NCBI RefSeq assembly: GCF_010731575.1
Contig: NZ_AP022617.1
Location: 1,302,001-1,366,000 of the forward strand
Length of the DNA: 64,000 nucleotides
Direction of reading: 5' to 3'
Origin: Mycolicibacterium monacense
GTDB taxonomy: Bacteria > Actinomycetota > Actinomycetes > Mycobacteriales > Mycobacteriaceae
Both the position numbers and the translations under genes were made by a program. The notes under the pieces were generated by a model that made no database searches, had not been told where the DNA came from, and saw only the letters and a list, made by a program, of their open reading frames with translations. Shown piece after piece: positions 35,790 through 46,821 of this stretch (position 1 is the first letter of the stretch; the number at the start of each line of letters is the position of its first letter).

Positions 35790-36728
35790 TCAGGCGTCGC
35801 GCGGGCCGGTGGCGTAGGCGAGCGCTTCGCCGACGGTGTTGTGGTGGAACGTGAACCCGGCCCGCTCCAGCGCGGCGGGGATCGCCCGCTGCCCGCCGAG
35901 CAGCCCTTCGTCGGCGAACTCGCCGAGCACCGTGCGCAATGCGAACCCCGGCACCGTAAGCGGGGTGGGCCGGTTGACCGCGCGGCCCAGCGCAGCGGTG
36001 AACTCCGCGTTGGTGACCGGGGCGGGGCCGGTCAGGTTCAGCGGCCCCGACAAGTCCTCGTGCGCGACGGCGAACAGCATGGCGCGCACCTGATCCTCGA
36101 GGCTGATCCACGGCATGTACTGCCTGCCGTTGCCCAGCCGGGCACCCAGGCCCAGGCCGAACAGCGGTTTGAGCCGGCTCAGCAACCCGCCCGACGGGGA
36201 CAGCACCAGACCCGTTCGCAGCAGCACCACCCGGGCGCCGTCCTCGGCCGCCGCCGCCGTCGCGGCCTCCCAGTCCACGCACAGTTGCGCGAGGAAACCG
36301 TCTCCCGCGGGGGCGGATTCGTCGGTGACCCGGCCGCGGGTGTCGCCGTAGTAGCCGACCGCGCTGGCGTTGACGAGCAGCGGGACCCCGGCGTCGGCCA
36401 CCGCGTTGGCCAGCACCTCGGTGGGGGTGATGCGGCTGTCGCGCAGGCTCTGCTTGAACGCCCCCGACCAGCGGCGCTGACCGACGCTGACACCGCACAG
36501 GTTGATCACGGCGTCCACACCGCGCAGCGCGTCAGGATGGAATTCACCGCTGTCCGGGTTCCAGAACAGCTCGTCGGCGTTCGAGGGTGCGCGGCGCACG
36601 ATCCGCACGACCCGACGGTTCTCGGCGCGCAGCGCAGACACCAACGCCGAACCGATGAGGCCCGAGGACCCCGCTATCGCGATCACAGCTCCGCCTGATG
36701 TCGCCGGCCCCCCGGCTCCGGTGGACAC
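35790..36728 (-). CDS. TIGR01777-type NAD-dependent epimerase/dehydratase family protein
   Basis: A 312-residue extended-SDR-like protein (Rv2216 type). The dinucleotide motif is [16 protein letters not shown] (residues 17-32), with [33 protein letters not shown] (Tyr of the YxxxK-like site) and [17 protein letters not shown] further on. Family members include cell-division-associated SulA-like proteins in annotation, but enzymatic function is unknown. It starts with GTG 4 bases after dlaT and lies between dlaT and lipB, so it is expressed with the lipoylation genes. Confidence 0.88.
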   Translation of the reverse strand: MSTGAGGPATSGGAVIAIAGSSGLIGSALVSALRAENRRVVRIVRRAPSNADELFWNPDSGEFHPDALRGVDAVINLCGVSVGQRRWSGAFKQSLRDSRITPTEVLANAVADAGVPLLVNASAVGYYGDTRGRVTDESAPAGDGFLAQLCVDWEAATAAAAEDGARVVLLRTGLVLSPSGGLLSRLKPLFGLGLGARLGNGRQYMPWISLEDQVRAMLFAVAHEDLSGPLNLTGPAPVTNAEFTAALGRAVNRPTPLTVPGFALRTVLGEFADEGLLGGQRAIPAALERAGFTFHHNTVGEALAYATGPRDA

Positions 36729-36732
36729 CGGG

Positions 36733-38568
36733 TTACAGACCCAGGTCTGCCTCGAACGAACCCTCTTCGAGTCGGCGCTTGATGGTGGTCAGGAAGCGAC
36801 CGGCGTCGGCACCGTCGATGAGTCGGTGGTCGTAGGTCAGCGGCAGGTAGCAGATCGACCGCACGCCGATCGACTCGTTGCCGAACTCGTCGACGATCAC
36901 CCGCGGCCGTTTGACGATCGCACCGGTGCCCAGCATCGCCGCCTGCGGCGGCACCAGGATCGGCGTGTCGAACAGGGCGCCCTGGCTGCCGATGTTGGTG
37001 ATCGTGAAGGTGCCGCCGGACAGTTCGTCCGGTTTGAGGTCACCGGAGCGGGCACGCGCGGCGATGTCGGCGATCGCGCGGGCCAGCCCGGCCAGCGAGA
37101 GGTCACCGGCGTTCTTGATAACCGGCGAGAGCAGACCCTGATCGGTGTCCACCGCGAAGCCGAGGTGCTCGGCGTCGTAGTAGGTGATCTCCTTGGTGTC
37201 CTCGTTGTAGCTGGCGTTGACGTTCGGATGCTGTTTGAGCGCGTCGATGACCGCCCTGGCGATGAATGGCAGATAGGTCAGGTTGACGCCCTCGCGCTCG
37301 GCGAAGTCGTTTTTCGCCTTGGCCCGCAACGCCACGATCTTGGTCATGTCGACCTCGTGGGTCTGCGTCAACTGCGCTGTCGCCTGCAGGGATTCGCGCG
37401 TCTTCTTCGCGGTCAGCTGACGGATCCGGTTGGCCTTCTGCTTGGTGCCGCGCAGGTGAGCCAGCGGTGCGTCCGAGGCGTTCGCGGATGCCGTCGCCGC
37501 GGCCGGCGCCTTCCCGGGTGCCTCGGCGGCGTCCTCGGGGCCGGACTTGGCCTTCTTGTCGGCCTCGGCCGCCGCCAGGACGTCCTGCTTGCGGATGCGT
37601 CCGCCGACTCCGGTGCCCTTGACGGCGGCCAGGTCCACGTCGTGCTCGGCGGCCAGTTTGCGCACCAGCGGCGTGACGTACGGGCCGCTGCCGTCGGACG
37701 GCTCGGCATCCTGCTGCGGCTCGGGCTCCTTCTTGGGCTCGGGCTTGGCTTCCTGCTTGGACTCCTGTTTGGGCTCGGGCTTCGGCTCCGGCTTGGACTC
37801 CTGCTTCGGCTCGGGTTCCGGTTCGGGTTCGGGCTCCGGCTCCGGCTCGGGTTCCGGCTCCGGTTCGGGCTCTTCGGCCTCGGCCTGATCGGCATCGCCG
37901 ATCTTCGCGAGTTCCCCGCCGACCTCGACCGTGTCGTCCTCCTCGGCGATGATCTCGAGCAGGGTGCCCGCGACCGGCGAGGGGATCTCGGTGTCCACCT
38001 TGTCGGTCGACACCTCCAGCAGCGGTTCGTCGACCTCGACGCTGTCGCCGACCTTCTTGAGCCACCGGGTGACCGTGCCCTCGGTGACGGACTCACCCAG
38101 CTCGGGCATCGTCACCGGGGTCGCCGAACCCGAGGACTTCGGCTTCGGCTTCGACTCCTTCTTCGGCTCCGGTTCGGGTTCCGGCTCGCTCTCGGTCTCT
38201 TCGGAGCTGTCGGTCTCCTCGGAGCTGTCGGACTCCTCGGAGGTGGTCTCCGACTCCGCTTCCTCCGCAGGCTCCTCGTCCTCGTCCTCGTCGGAAGACG
38301 AGTCGTCGGAGGAGTCGCCCGAATCCTCGCCGCCCTCGCCGATCACGGCGAGTTCCCCGCCGACCTCGACGGTGTCGTCTTCCTGCGCCACGATCTTCTG
38401 CAGCACGCCGGAGGCCGGGGACGGGATCTCGGTGTCGACCTTGTCGGTCGACACTTCGAGTAGGGGTTCGTCCTGTTCGACCGTGTCACCCTCTTGCTTG
38501 AGCCACCGGGTGACGGTGCCTTCGGTGACGCTCTCACCGAGTGCGGGCATCTGAACAGAGACGGCCAT
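36733..38568 (-). CDS. dlaT: Dihydrolipoamide acyltransferase E2 with two lipoyl domains
   Basis: A 611-residue E2 core of a 2-oxoacid dehydrogenase complex. In M. tuberculosis DlaT serves pyruvate dehydrogenase and also peroxynitrite reductase. Two lipoyl domains carry Lys43 and Lys190 in [13 protein letters not shown]. Two acidic, Ser/Glu- and Glu/Pro-rich linkers (about 78-148 and 232-300) are longer than usual, the second with an extended Glu-Pro dipeptide run. An E3/E1-binding domain follows ([22 protein letters not shown]), then the catalytic domain ending with HRLIDG (His581, Asp585). ATG 38568 follows a GAGGGA ribosome site. It heads the lipB-lipA operon that modifies it. Confidence 0.96.
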   Translation of the reverse strand: MAVSVQMPALGESVTEGTVTRWLKQEGDTVEQDEPLLEVSTDKVDTEIPSPASGVLQKIVAQEDDTVEVGGELAVIGEGGEDSGDSSDDSSSDEDEDEEPAEEAESETTSEESDSSEETDSSEETESEPEPEPEPKKESKPKPKSSGSATPVTMPELGESVTEGTVTRWLKKVGDSVEVDEPLLEVSTDKVDTEIPSPVAGTLLEIIAEEDDTVEVGGELAKIGDADQAEAEEPEPEPEPEPEPEPEPEPEPEPKQESKPEPKPEPKQESKQEAKPEPKKEPEPQQDAEPSDGSGPYVTPLVRKLAAEHDVDLAAVKGTGVGGRIRKQDVLAAAEADKKAKSGPEDAAEAPGKAPAAATASANASDAPLAHLRGTKQKANRIRQLTAKKTRESLQATAQLTQTHEVDMTKIVALRAKAKNDFAEREGVNLTYLPFIARAVIDALKQHPNVNASYNEDTKEITYYDAEHLGFAVDTDQGLLSPVIKNAGDLSLAGLARAIADIAARARSGDLKPDELSGGTFTITNIGSQGALFDTPILVPPQAAMLGTGAIVKRPRVIVDEFGNESIGVRSICYLPLTYDHRLIDGADAGRFLTTIKRRLEEGSFEADLGL

Positions 38569-38714
38569 GTGTTGTGACTCCCTCGAACGGCTCAGTCGTA
38601 TCGGGTCGAATGTCACACCCATCCTTCCACGTTCCCCCGCCGTCTTCGTCGTGGACTCGGCGAGTGATTGCTCTGGCACTATCGAAAGGGGTTTGACGAG
38701 AGCCGAGGGAGACG

Positions 38715-39065
38715 GTGGGACTCTTCGACAAGTGGCGCGGCCGCCGCGCCGCGCGTGCGGACGGCCGCGACCCCGCGGCCGACCTGAAATATCTGCGGCA
38801 GTGGGTGGCCGAACACCGCGGCGTCGAGGCGTACGTCGAACCGAAGACCACCGTCACCGACGTCACGGTGGTGCTCGTCGCCGCCGACGGCGAATGGACC
38901 CGGCGGCGCGCCGGGGGAGACGCGGGTGCGCGCCGGCTGTCCGAACGGCTCAAGATCCCGGTCTACGACGTCCAGAAAGTCGGCTATCCGCAGCGCATGC
39001 GCGACTATGACGCCAGACGGCGCATCGAACGCAAACGCGCGGCCCGCCGCGAACTCGAAGGGTGA
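38715..39065 (+). CDS. Conserved mycobacterial hypothetical protein
   Basis: A 116-residue basic protein with no catalytic motif I recognise. It begins [17 protein letters not shown], has one compact region [20 protein letters not shown], and ends in an Arg-rich helix ([19 protein letters not shown]). The GTG start follows CGAGGGAG. It is short and charged and has no membrane segment. Its stop overlaps the next gene (GTGA), so it is co-translated with ephD and could be an accessory factor; that is inference from context only. Confidence 0.78.
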   Translation: MGLFDKWRGRRAARADGRDPAADLKYLRQWVAEHRGVEAYVEPKTTVTDVTVVLVAADGEWTRRRAGGDAGARRLSERLKIPVYDVQKVGYPQRMRDYDARRRIERKRAARRELEG

Positions 39066-40840
39066 ACCACCACATGTCACGACCCGCCCCCCGATTCGTC
39101 GACAGCACCGACGGAGTGCGCGTTGCGGTGTACGAAGAGGGCAACCCCGACGGGCCCACGGTGATCCTCGTGCACGGCTGGCCGGATTCCCATGTGGTGT
39201 GGGACAGCGTCGCGGCCGAACTCGCCGACCGCTTCCACGTCGTGCGCTACGACAACCGCGGCGTCAGCCCCACCTCGGCGCCGAAACGCGCCGCGGCGTA
39301 CACCACCGCGCGCTACGCCGACGACTTCGCCGCCGTCGCCGACGCGGTGGCGCCGGGCCGGCGGGTGCACGTGGTGGCGCACGACTGGGGTTCGACGGGC
39401 ATGTGGGAGTACCTGTCCCGGCCCGAGGCCGCCGACCGGGTGGCCTCCTACACCTCGCTGTCCGGGCCGAGCGTCGACCATGTGTACCGCTACGTGCTCG
39501 ACGGGCTCAAACGGCCGTACCGGATCCGTCGCCTGGCTCGCGCGCTGAACCAGTTCGCCCGGCTGAGCTACATGATCCTGCTGTCGGTTCCTCTGGTGGC
39601 CCCGGTGTTGGTGCGCGCCTTCATCGCCGAGGGTCTGCGGAAGTACCAGAGGGTCGCCGAAGGCATCCCGGCCGATCGGCTGCTGCACTCCGACACCTAC
39701 CGGGCCGATGCCGCGCGAAGCGTGAAAGTCTACCGCGCCAACTACTTTCGGTCATTGCTGACCAAGCGCACCCCCCGCGTCGTGGACGTCCCCGTACAGC
39801 TGATCGTCAACACCGGCGACGCGTTCATCCGGCCCTACGTCTACGACGAGATCGCGCCGTGGGTGCCGACTCTGTGGCGCCGTGAGCTGCGCGCGGGCCA
39901 CTGGTCGCCGATGTCGCATCCGCATGTGATCGCAAGGGCGGTGGCCGAACTCGTCGAACACGTCGACGGCGCTCCGGCCGCCCGGGAGCTGCGCCGGGCG
40001 CGGGTCGGCGGGCCGCGCGAATACTTCTCGGACACACTGGTTTCGGTGACCGGTGCGGGCAGCGGCATCGGCCGTGAGACCGCGCTGGCGTTCGCACGCG
40101 AAGGCGCCGAACTGGTGGTCAGCGATATCGACGAGGCCAGTGCCAAGGAGACCGCGGCCGCGATCGAAGCCGCCGGCGGCGTCGCGCACGCCTACCGGCT
40201 CGACGTGGCCGACGCCGATGCGGTCGAGCGGTTCGCCGACGAGGTCTGCGCCGGCCACGGTATCCCCGACATCGTCGTCAACAACGCCGGCGTGGGACAG
40301 GCCGGCCGCTTCCTCGACACACCGCGCGACCAGTGGGATCACGTACTCGACGTCAACCTCGGCGGGGTGGTCAACGGCTGCCGCGCGTTCGCGCGCAGGC
40401 TCGTCGAGCGCGGCACCGGTGGGCACATCGTCAACGTCGCCTCGATGGCCTCGTATGCCCCGCTGCAGTCGCTGAACGCGTACTGCACCAGCAAGGCCGC
40501 GGTGTACATGTTCTCCGATTGTCTGCGCGCCGAACTCGACGAGGCGGGGATCGGGCTGACCACGATCTGCCCGAGCACCGTCGACACCAACATCGTGCGC
40601 AACACCCGCATCCACGCCCCGGCCGACCGCACGGGCGACGTCGCGGGCCGGCGCGGCCAACTGCAGAAGATGTTCGCGATGCGCCGCTACGGACCGGACA
40701 AGGCGGCCAAGGCGATCGTCGCCGCGGTCAAGGCGAACAAGGCGATCCGGCCGGTGATGCCGGAGGCCTACTTCGTCTACGGGGTGTCCCGGGTGTTGCC
40801 GCAGGCGCTGCGCAGCACCGCCCGCGGCCGCGTGCTCTAG
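39062..40840 (+). CDS. ephD: EphD-type fusion: alpha/beta-fold epoxide hydrolase plus short-chain dehydrogenase
   Basis: A 592-residue fusion. Residues 10-305 are an alpha/beta-hydrolase: [13 protein letters not shown], nucleophile elbow HDWGS (Asp108) and [12 protein letters not shown] with the catalytic His. Residues 325-592 are a short-chain dehydrogenase: TGAGSGIG cofactor motif near 329-336, NNAGV, and YxxxK in NAYCTSKAA (Tyr near 474). M. tuberculosis EphD (Rv2214c) has the same fusion and has been linked to epoxy-mycolate metabolism. GTG 39062 overlaps the previous stop; an in-frame ATG at 39074 is an alternative. The stop TAG shares CTAG with the pepB stop. Confidence 0.93.
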   Translation: MNHHMSRPAPRFVDSTDGVRVAVYEEGNPDGPTVILVHGWPDSHVVWDSVAAELADRFHVVRYDNRGVSPTSAPKRAAAYTTARYADDFAAVADAVAPGRRVHVVAHDWGSTGMWEYLSRPEAADRVASYTSLSGPSVDHVYRYVLDGLKRPYRIRRLARALNQFARLSYMILLSVPLVAPVLVRAFIAEGLRKYQRVAEGIPADRLLHSDTYRADAARSVKVYRANYFRSLLTKRTPRVVDVPVQLIVNTGDAFIRPYVYDEIAPWVPTLWRRELRAGHWSPMSHPHVIARAVAELVEHVDGAPAARELRRARVGGPREYFSDTLVSVTGAGSGIGRETALAFAREGAELVVSDIDEASAKETAAAIEAAGGVAHAYRLDVADADAVERFADEVCAGHGIPDIVVNNAGVGQAGRFLDTPRDQWDHVLDVNLGGVVNGCRAFARRLVERGTGGHIVNVASMASYAPLQSLNAYCTSKAAVYMFSDCLRAELDEAGIGLTTICPSTVDTNIVRNTRIHAPADRTGDVAGRRGQLQKMFAMRRYGPDKAAKAIVAAVKANKAIRPVMPEAYFVYGVSRVLPQALRSTARGRVL

Positions 40841-42378
40841 CCTTCCCGGGCGATCTCTTCCAGGACCGCGAACATCGTCCGCGTCGGCACCCCGGTGCCG
40901 CCCTTGGGGGTGTAACCCCACGGACCGCCGGAGTTGTACGCCGGCGCCGCGACGTCGATGTGCGCCCATTCGACACCGTCGGCGACGAATTCGCGCAGGT
41001 AGGTGCCCGCGACGAGCATGCCCGCGAAGCGTGAACCGCTGACGTTGGCGAGGTCGGCGACCGTCGACTTGAGGTCGTCCTTGAGTTCCTCGGGCAGCGG
41101 CATCGCCCACGCGTTCTCGCCCACCTGCTGCGACAGTGTCGCCACCCGGTCGCGGAACGCGTCGCTGCCCATCACGCCGGGCGTGCGCGAACCGAGCGCC
41201 ACGGTCTGGGCGCCGGTCAGCGTCGAGGTCTCGATCAGATAGTCGGGGTTGTCCTCACACGCCCGCACGATCGCGTCGGCCAGGATCAGCCGGCCCTCGG
41301 CATCGGTGTTGAGCACCTCCACGGTGGTGCCGCCGTACTGGGTCAGCACGTCGCCGGGGCGCTGCGCGGTCGCCGACGGCATGTTCTCGGCCATCGGCAC
41401 GGTCGCGATCACGTCGATCGGCAGCTTCTGTTTGGCGGCCAGCACGACGGTGGCGATCACCGCGGCGGCCCCGCCCATGTCGGAGGTCATGTGGTGCATG
41501 TTGGCGGCCGGCTTGATCGAGATGCCGCCGGTGTCGAAGGTGATGCCCTTGCCGACGAGCGCGACCCGCTTACTTCCGCCTGTTCGTGCTCCTCGCGTGC
41601 GCGTGCGCACAGCACCCTTGTGCGACAGCCGCACCAGCCGCGGCGGCCGCGACGAACCCTTGCCGACGCCGACGATGCCGCCGTAACCCGCCTTGACCAA
41701 CGCCTTGTCGTCGAGGATCTCGACTTCCAGACCGGCCGCCTCTCCCAGCGCCTTCGCACGCTTGGCGAACTCGTCGGGGTGGAGGTGGCTGGGCGGGGTG
41801 TTGACGAAGTCGCGGGCCGTCGCGACGGCGGTGGCGATGTCGGTGGCGCGCTGAGCGGCGTCGCGGGCACGGCTCTTGGACTCCTGGGACAGCGCGGTGA
41901 TCGCGCGCAGACCGCCGTCCTTGGGTGCGGTCTTGGCGCTGCGGAACTCGGTGAAGCGGTACGAGCCCAGGATCAGGCCCTCGATCGCCGCCTCCAGGTC
42001 CAGCGCGGACAGCGTGGTCAGCACCGCCGCCACCTTGTCGAGCGACCGGGCCGCGTTGCCGGCCACCCGCCGCACCGTGTCGGCGGGCCACTCGTCGCGC
42101 TCCTTGCCCAGCCCGATCGTCAGCACGCTGGCCACCGGCAGCGCGGACACCACCAGGCGGTGCGTCTGCCCTTCACCGCCGGTCGCGCCGAGCGACTTGA
42201 GCGCGGCCTCGATCTCCCTGACGGCGTCTTTGTCGAGGAACGGGGCGGCGGCGAGAACCGCCGCCGCGTCGTCCCGCGTGACCACGGGCACGATGAGCAC
42301 GGAGTCACCCACTCCGCGGCGCGGTATGGAGGAACTGACGGTGACGACGGGGGCCTGATAGCCGGGATCGGAACTCAC
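40837..42378 (-). CDS. pepB: Leucyl (cytosol) aminopeptidase, M17 family
   Basis: A 513-residue M17 aminopeptidase with two metal ions. The signature NTDAEGRL, together with [15 protein letters not shown] and [11 protein letters not shown], supplies the conserved Lys, Asp and Glu ligands. The N-terminal domain is the usual variable lobe. An Arg/Thr-rich segment just before the catalytic lobe ([19 protein letters not shown]) looks slightly longer than usual. The GTG start has a -10 (TATGGT) 8 bases upstream that shares TA with the gcvT promoter. It cleaves N-terminal residues from peptides in the cytoplasm. Confidence 0.96.
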   Translation of the reverse strand: MSSDPGYQAPVVTVSSSIPRRGVGDSVLIVPVVTRDDAAAVLAAAPFLDKDAVREIEAALKSLGATGGEGQTHRLVVSALPVASVLTIGLGKERDEWPADTVRRVAGNAARSLDKVAAVLTTLSALDLEAAIEGLILGSYRFTEFRSAKTAPKDGGLRAITALSQESKSRARDAAQRATDIATAVATARDFVNTPPSHLHPDEFAKRAKALGEAAGLEVEILDDKALVKAGYGGIVGVGKGSSRPPRLVRLSHKGAVRTRTRGARTGGSKRVALVGKGITFDTGGISIKPAANMHHMTSDMGGAAAVIATVVLAAKQKLPIDVIATVPMAENMPSATAQRPGDVLTQYGGTTVEVLNTDAEGRLILADAIVRACEDNPDYLIETSTLTGAQTVALGSRTPGVMGSDAFRDRVATLSQQVGENAWAMPLPEELKDDLKSTVADLANVSGSRFAGMLVAGTYLREFVADGVEWAHIDVAAPAYNSGGPWGYTPKGGTGVPTRTMFAVLEEIAREG

Positions 42379-42386
42379 GAGAATCC

Positions 42387-42396
42387 ACCATAAGGT
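42387..42396. promoter_or_regulatory. Head-to-head -10 elements for pepB and gcvT
   Basis: ACCATAAGGT carries TAAGGT on the plus strand (42391-42396), 7 bases before GTG 42404 of gcvT, and TATGGT on the minus strand (42392-42387), 8 bases before GTG 42378 of pepB. The two share the central TA, as in the promoter pair of rnpB. Confidence 0.55.
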
Positions 42397-42403
42397 GTCA
42401 GAC

Positions 42404-43498
42404 GTGAGTGAACCCCTGCACGGCCCTCTGGAAGACCGCCACCGCGAGCTGGGAGCGACGTTCGCCGAGTTCGGCGGCTGGCTGATGCCGGTGTCCTACG
42501 CGGGCACGGTCACCGAGCACACCGCGACCCGCACGACGGTCGGGCTGTTCGACGTCAGCCACCTCGGCAAGGCACTGGTGCGGGGCCCCGGCGCGGCGGC
42601 CTACGTCAACGCCGCGCTGACCAACGACCTCAACCGCATCGGCCCCGGCAAGGCGCAATACACGTTGTGCTGCAACGACTCCGGCGGGGTGATCGACGAT
42701 CTGATCGCCTACTACGTCTCCGACGACGAGATCTTCCTGGTGCCCAACGCCGCGAACACCGCTGCCGTGGTGGCCGCACTCGCCGAACGGGCGCCCGACG
42801 GGGTGACGGTCACCGACGAGCACCGCTCGTACGCGGTGCTGGCGGCGCAGGGCCCCAAGTCCGCGGAGGTGCTCGGCGGGCTGGGTCTGCCCACCGACAT
42901 GGACTACATGGGATACGTCGACGCGGAACTCAACGGCACCGCGGTGCGGGTCTGCCGCACCGGCTACACCGGGGAGCAGGGCTACGAGCTGCTGCCGGCC
43001 TGGGACGACGCGCCCGCCGTCTTCGACGCGCTTGTGTCGGCGGTGCGTGACGCCGGCGGTGAGCTGGCCGGGCTCGGCGCGCGCGACACCCTGCGCACCG
43101 AGATGGGATACCCGCTGCACGGTCACGAACTGTCGCCGGAGATCTCCCCGCTGCAGGCCCGCTGCGGGTGGGCGGTCGGCTGGCGCAAGGACGCCTTCTG
43201 GGGCCGCGACGCGCTGCTGGCCGAGAAGGAGGCCGGTCCGAAGCGGCTGCTGCGCGGGCTGCGCGCGGTCGGCCGCGGGGTGCTGCGGCCGGATCTGACG
43301 GTGTTCGACGGCGACACCGCGGTCGGTGTGACGACGTCGGGGACCTTCTCGCCGAGCCTGAAGGTCGGTATCGCGCTGGCGCTCGTCGACACCGCCCACG
43401 ACATCGCCGACGGCAGCCGCGTGGAGGTCGACGTGCGCGGCCGGCGCATCGAGTGCGAGGTCGTGCCTCCGCCGTTTGTCACCGCGAAAACCCGCTAG
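42404..43498 (+). CDS. gcvT: Aminomethyltransferase (glycine cleavage T protein)
   Basis: A 364-residue T protein, which releases ammonia and forms methylenetetrahydrofolate from the aminomethyl-lipoyl H protein. Motifs visible are [60 protein letters not shown] and [18 protein letters not shown]. An in-frame GTG at 42395 would add three residues; 42404 is preferred because the -10 TAAGGT overlaps the upstream codon and sits exactly 7 bases before 42404. No glycine riboswitch is possible if the mRNA is leaderless. Confidence 0.95.
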   Translation: MSEPLHGPLEDRHRELGATFAEFGGWLMPVSYAGTVTEHTATRTTVGLFDVSHLGKALVRGPGAAAYVNAALTNDLNRIGPGKAQYTLCCNDSGGVIDDLIAYYVSDDEIFLVPNAANTAAVVAALAERAPDGVTVTDEHRSYAVLAAQGPKSAEVLGGLGLPTDMDYMGYVDAELNGTAVRVCRTGYTGEQGYELLPAWDDAPAVFDALVSAVRDAGGELAGLGARDTLRTEMGYPLHGHELSPEISPLQARCGWAVGWRKDAFWGRDALLAEKEAGPKRLLRGLRAVGRGVLRPDLTVFDGDTAVGVTTSGTFSPSLKVGIALALVDTAHDIADGSRVEVDVRGRRIECEVVPPPFVTAKTR

Positions 43499-43508
43499 CC
43501 ACCGGAGA

Positions 43509-43514
43509 TACAAT
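43509..43514 (+). promoter_or_regulatory. -10 element for leaderless ilvE
   Basis: TACAAT, a near-consensus -10, ends 7 bases before ATG 43522. It sits in the 23-base gap after gcvT and rules out a long regulatory leader. Confidence 0.6.
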
Positions 43515-43521
43515 TTCTTCC

Positions 43522-44628
43522 ATGACTGACGGCCCCCTCGAGTTCACCGTTCACCGCAACGCGGAGCCGGCGACCGACGAGGTACGCGCCGAGATCCTGG
43601 CCAACCCCGGCTTCGGCCGCTTCCACACCGACCACATGGTGTCGATCGACTACACCGCCGACGCCGGCTGGCACAACGCACAGGTGCTGCCCTACGGCCC
43701 GATCGAACTCGACCCGTCGGCCGTCGTGCTGCACTACGCGCAGGAGATCTTCGAGGGGCTCAAGGCCTACCGGTGGGCGGACGGGTCGGTGGTGTCGTTT
43801 CGTCCCGAGTCCAACGCCGCACGGCTGCGGTCCTCGGCGCGCCGGCTGGCCATTCCGGAGTTGCCGGAGGAGCTGTTCCTCGAATCGCTGCGCCAGCTCA
43901 TCGCGATCGACGAACAGTGGGTGCCGCCCGCCGGGGGTGAGGAGTCGCTGTACTTGCGGCCGTTCGTCATCGCGACCGAACCGGGTCTGGGCGTCCGGCC
44001 CGCCAACGAGTACCGCTACCTGGTGATCGGCTCGCCGGCCGGCGCGTACTTCCCGCGCGGGATCAAACCGGTCAGCGTGTGGTTGTCGCACGAGTACGTG
44101 CGGGCCAGCCCCGGCGGCACCGGCGCGGCGAAGTTCGGCGGCAACTACGCGGCCTCGCTGCTCGCGCAGGCGCAGGCCACCGAACACGGCTGCGATCAGG
44201 TGGTGTGGCTCGATGCGATCGAACGCCGCTACGTCGAGGAGATGGGCGGGATGAACCTGTTCTTCGTCTTCGGCAGCGGGGGTTCGGCGCGGTTGGTGAC
44301 ACCCGAGCTGAGCGGTTCACTACTGCCGGGCATCACGCGAGACTCGTTGCTGCAGTTGGCGACCGACGCCGGGTTCGCGGTCGAGGAACGCAAGATCGAC
44401 GTCGACGAGTGGCAGAAGAAGGCCGCCGCCGGGGAGATCAGCGAGGTGTTCGCGTGTGGCACCGCGGCGGTCATCACACCGGTCAGCCACGTCAAGCACC
44501 ACGACGGCGAGTTCACCATCGCCGACGGGGAACCCGGCGAGGTGACGATGGCGCTGCGCGACACCCTCACCGGCATCCAGCGCGGCAAGTTCGCCGACAC
44601 CCACGGCTGGATGGTCAAGCTGAACTGA
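43522..44628 (+). CDS. ilvE: Branched-chain amino acid aminotransferase
   Basis: A 368-residue fold-type IV PLP aminotransferase, the same length as the M. tuberculosis enzyme. The PLP lysine is Lys204 in [14 protein letters not shown]. Other blocks are [47 protein letters not shown] and [12 protein letters not shown]. It makes leucine, isoleucine and valine from their 2-oxoacids and may take part in methionine regeneration. It is transcribed from its own promoter just after gcvT and converges with the small CDGP gene 11 bases away. Confidence 0.97.
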   Translation: MTDGPLEFTVHRNAEPATDEVRAEILANPGFGRFHTDHMVSIDYTADAGWHNAQVLPYGPIELDPSAVVLHYAQEIFEGLKAYRWADGSVVSFRPESNAARLRSSARRLAIPELPEELFLESLRQLIAIDEQWVPPAGGEESLYLRPFVIATEPGLGVRPANEYRYLVIGSPAGAYFPRGIKPVSVWLSHEYVRASPGGTGAAKFGGNYAASLLAQAQATEHGCDQVVWLDAIERRYVEEMGGMNLFFVFGSGGSARLVTPELSGSLLPGITRDSLLQLATDAGFAVEERKIDVDEWQKKAAAGEISEVFACGTAAVITPVSHVKHHDGEFTIADGEPGEVTMALRDTLTGIQRGKFADTHGWMVKLN

Positions 44629-44638
44629 CGCCGCCGGC

Positions 44639-44929
44639 TCAGGGGGCGATGCGCACAGGCGGGTCGGCGAAGGCGGGATCCGCCGGCTGCTGACCGGGGC
44701 CCATCAGGCCGCAGTGCTTGACGGGCACCAGGTGGGAACTCAAGCCGCTGGGAACCCAGCGGGCGACTCCCACGCACCGTTCCCAGGTGCCGTCCGGGCG
44801 GACGGGACCGTCGCACTTGCTGATGAAGGCGCCGCCGTAATGGCAGCCGGCACCCGCCGGTGGCGCCGAGACGATCAGCCCTGCTGCCATCAGCAGGGCG
44901 GCGGATCCTCCGACCTTGGAGCGCTTCAT
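44639..44929 (-). CDS. Small secreted CDGP-domain protein
   Basis: A 96-residue secreted protein. Residues 1-27 are a Sec signal (MKRSKVGGSAALLMAAGLIVSAPPAGAG), probably cleaved after AGA. The mature part has four cysteines, including the ISKCDGPVRPDGTWERCV segment that gives the mycobacterial CDGP family its name; two disulfides are likely. Function unknown. ATG 44929 follows a GGAAGG ribosome site. A TAGCGT hexamer about 40 bases upstream may be its promoter. Confidence 0.82.
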   Translation of the reverse strand: MKRSKVGGSAALLMAAGLIVSAPPAGAGCHYGGAFISKCDGPVRPDGTWERCVGVARWVPSGLSSHLVPVKHCGLMGPGQQPADPAFADPPVRIAP

Positions 44930-45025
44930 GATTGCCTTCCGTGGACAGCCCAGCCGACCGTCACCGACGCTACCGCCTGAGTGGCGGGTCCGTGCCGGGA
45001 ACGGGCGCACTGCGGATCAGCGCCG

Positions 45026-45772
45026 CTACCTGATCACCAGCCCCACCGCGACCACCGTCGTCGTCACCTCGATCGCGGCGCCCAGCACGTCACCGGTGAT
45101 CCCGCCGAACCGGCGCACGCAGTGCCGCACCAGCAGCGCGGTCATACCCACCGCGACCACGACAGTCAGCGGACCCTGCCAGATCCGTTCGGTGGCCGGA
45201 ATCGCCAGCGCCGCAACGGCTGCCAGCCACACCAGCACCACCGCCGCGGGTTGGGTGCCTGCCACCCGACCGCCGAGCGCGCTGCCCTCGGCGGCGGGTA
45301 TGCCGCGCCGGCACGCCACCAGTGCGGCGACCCGGCCCGCCGTCACCGCCACGACCACACCCACCGCGCCCGACCAGCCGCCGGGGAGCATCGAGAACGC
45401 CAACGTCTGCGCGCCCACCGCGACCACGATCGACGCCGCGCCGAACGCACCGGCCGACCCGTCGCGCATCACGCGCAGGGCGCGTTCGGGCGCGCCGTAA
45501 CACCCCAGCCCGTCGACCGTGTCGGAGAGCCCGTCGATGTGCATCCCGCGGGTCGCCAACAGCAGCACGGCCACCGCCAGCAGACCCGCCAGCGCGCTGT
45601 GCGGTCCGAACGCCCACGACCCCGCCCACAGCACCGCCGCCGCGACCGCGCCGAGCACGATCCCGACTCCGGGCAGCGCGGTCATCACCCCACGGCCCAA
45701 CGTCGCGGTGCTGCCCGTAGGTACCGGCAGCACGGTCCCGAACGCGAACGCCCCTGCCAGCGAACCGATCAC
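45026..45772 (-). CDS. cobS: Adenosylcobinamide-GDP ribazoletransferase (cobalamin synthase)
   Basis: A 248-residue integral membrane enzyme that joins adenosylcobinamide-GDP to alpha-ribazole (phosphate), the last assembly step of cobalamin. It has about six or seven hydrophobic helices. The family signature near residues 70-90 is [33 protein letters not shown] (H-x-DGL and D-x-DG metal motifs), followed by SAGAFG. The GTG start overlaps the cobT stop (GTGA). It is the last gene of the cobU-cobT-cobS operon. Confidence 0.93.
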   Translation of the reverse strand: MIGSLAGAFAFGTVLPVPTGSTATLGRGVMTALPGVGIVLGAVAAAVLWAGSWAFGPHSALAGLLAVAVLLLATRGMHIDGLSDTVDGLGCYGAPERALRVMRDGSAGAFGAASIVVAVGAQTLAFSMLPGGWSGAVGVVVAVTAGRVAALVACRRGIPAAEGSALGGRVAGTQPAAVVLVWLAAVAALAIPATERIWQGPLTVVVAVGMTALLVRHCVRRFGGITGDVLGAAIEVTTTVVAVGLVIR

Positions 45773-46821
45773 GACGAGACGCCGGCCTCGTCGAAGGTCG
45801 CCATACCGGCCAGTGCGGCCACCGCGGCGCGCACCGCGGGCAGGGCGACCGCGGCGCCGGTGCCCTCACCGAGTCGCATGCCCAGGTCGAGGATCGGCGT
45901 CAGCCCCAGGCTGTTGAGGGCCAGCGTGTGTCCGGGTTCGGGGGACCGGTGCCCGGCCTGCCACCACTGCCGCGCCCCGGGCGCCAGCCGGTCGGCCACC
46001 AGCGCGGCCGCCGTCACCACCAGGCCGTCGAGCAGCAGCGGGGTGCGGCGCACCGCGGCCTGCGCGCAAAACCCGGCCATCGCGGCCAGATCGGCACCGC
46101 CGCAGATCCTCAGCAGCGCCGCCGGATCGGCCGCCGCCGTCCGCGCCCGGTACATCGCGTCGCGGACCGCGGCGGTCTTACGCGCCCAGCCGGCGTCGTC
46201 GATGCCGGTCCCGCGCCCGACCACCACCACCGGTTCGGAGTTCGTCAGGACGGCGATCAAAGCCGTTGCGGCCGTTGTGTTCCCGATGCCCATGTCGCCG
46301 GCGATCAACAGGTCGGCCCCGGAGTCCACCTCCTCGTCGGCGATCCGGCGGCCCGCCGCCAGCGCCGCCTCGGTCTCCTCGTCGCTCAGCGCGTCCTCGT
46401 TTGCGATGTTGCCGCTGCCGCGCCGGACCTTGACCGCGCCGATCGCCGGCGTCAGCGGTTCGTCGCAGTCCACCGCGACGTCGACGACGCGCACCCCGGC
46501 GCCTGCCACCTCGGCCAGTGCGTTGATCGCCGCGCCGCCCGCCGAGATGTTGGCGACCATCTGCGCGGTGACCTCTGCCGGATACGCCGACACCCCGGCG
46601 CCGGCGACACCGTGGTCACCGGCGAACACCACCACCCTCGGCCGGCTGAACTGCCGGGGCGGGCACACACCCTGGCAGGCCGACACCCACACCGAGAGCT
46701 CCTCGAGCCGGCCGAGCGCCCCCGCCGGTTTGGTGAGCCGGCCCTGACGCCCCCGCGCCTCGGCCGCCGCGCCCGCGTCCGGTGGCACCACATCGGCGAA
46801 CTCCACGGCGGCGAACGTCAC
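45769..46821 (-). CDS. cobT: Nicotinate-nucleotide-dimethylbenzimidazole phosphoribosyltransferase
   Basis: A 350-residue CobT that activates dimethylbenzimidazole to alpha-ribazole phosphate. Motifs are [88 protein letters not shown] and [16 protein letters not shown] 46821 overlaps the cobU stop by four bases; longer readings upstream run antiparallel to cobU sequence without conservation. It forms, with CobU and CobS, the nucleotide-loop assembly pathway. Confidence 0.95.
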   Translation of the reverse strand: MTFAAVEFADVVPPDAGAAAEARGRQGRLTKPAGALGRLEELSVWVSACQGVCPPRQFSRPRVVVFAGDHGVAGAGVSAYPAEVTAQMVANISAGGAAINALAEVAGAGVRVVDVAVDCDEPLTPAIGAVKVRRGSGNIANEDALSDEETEAALAAGRRIADEEVDSGADLLIAGDMGIGNTTAATALIAVLTNSEPVVVVGRGTGIDDAGWARKTAAVRDAMYRARTAAADPAALLRICGGADLAAMAGFCAQAAVRRTPLLLDGLVVTAAALVADRLAPGARQWWQAGHRSPEPGHTLALNSLGLTPILDLGMRLGEGTGAAVALPAVRAAVAALAGMATFDEAGVSS

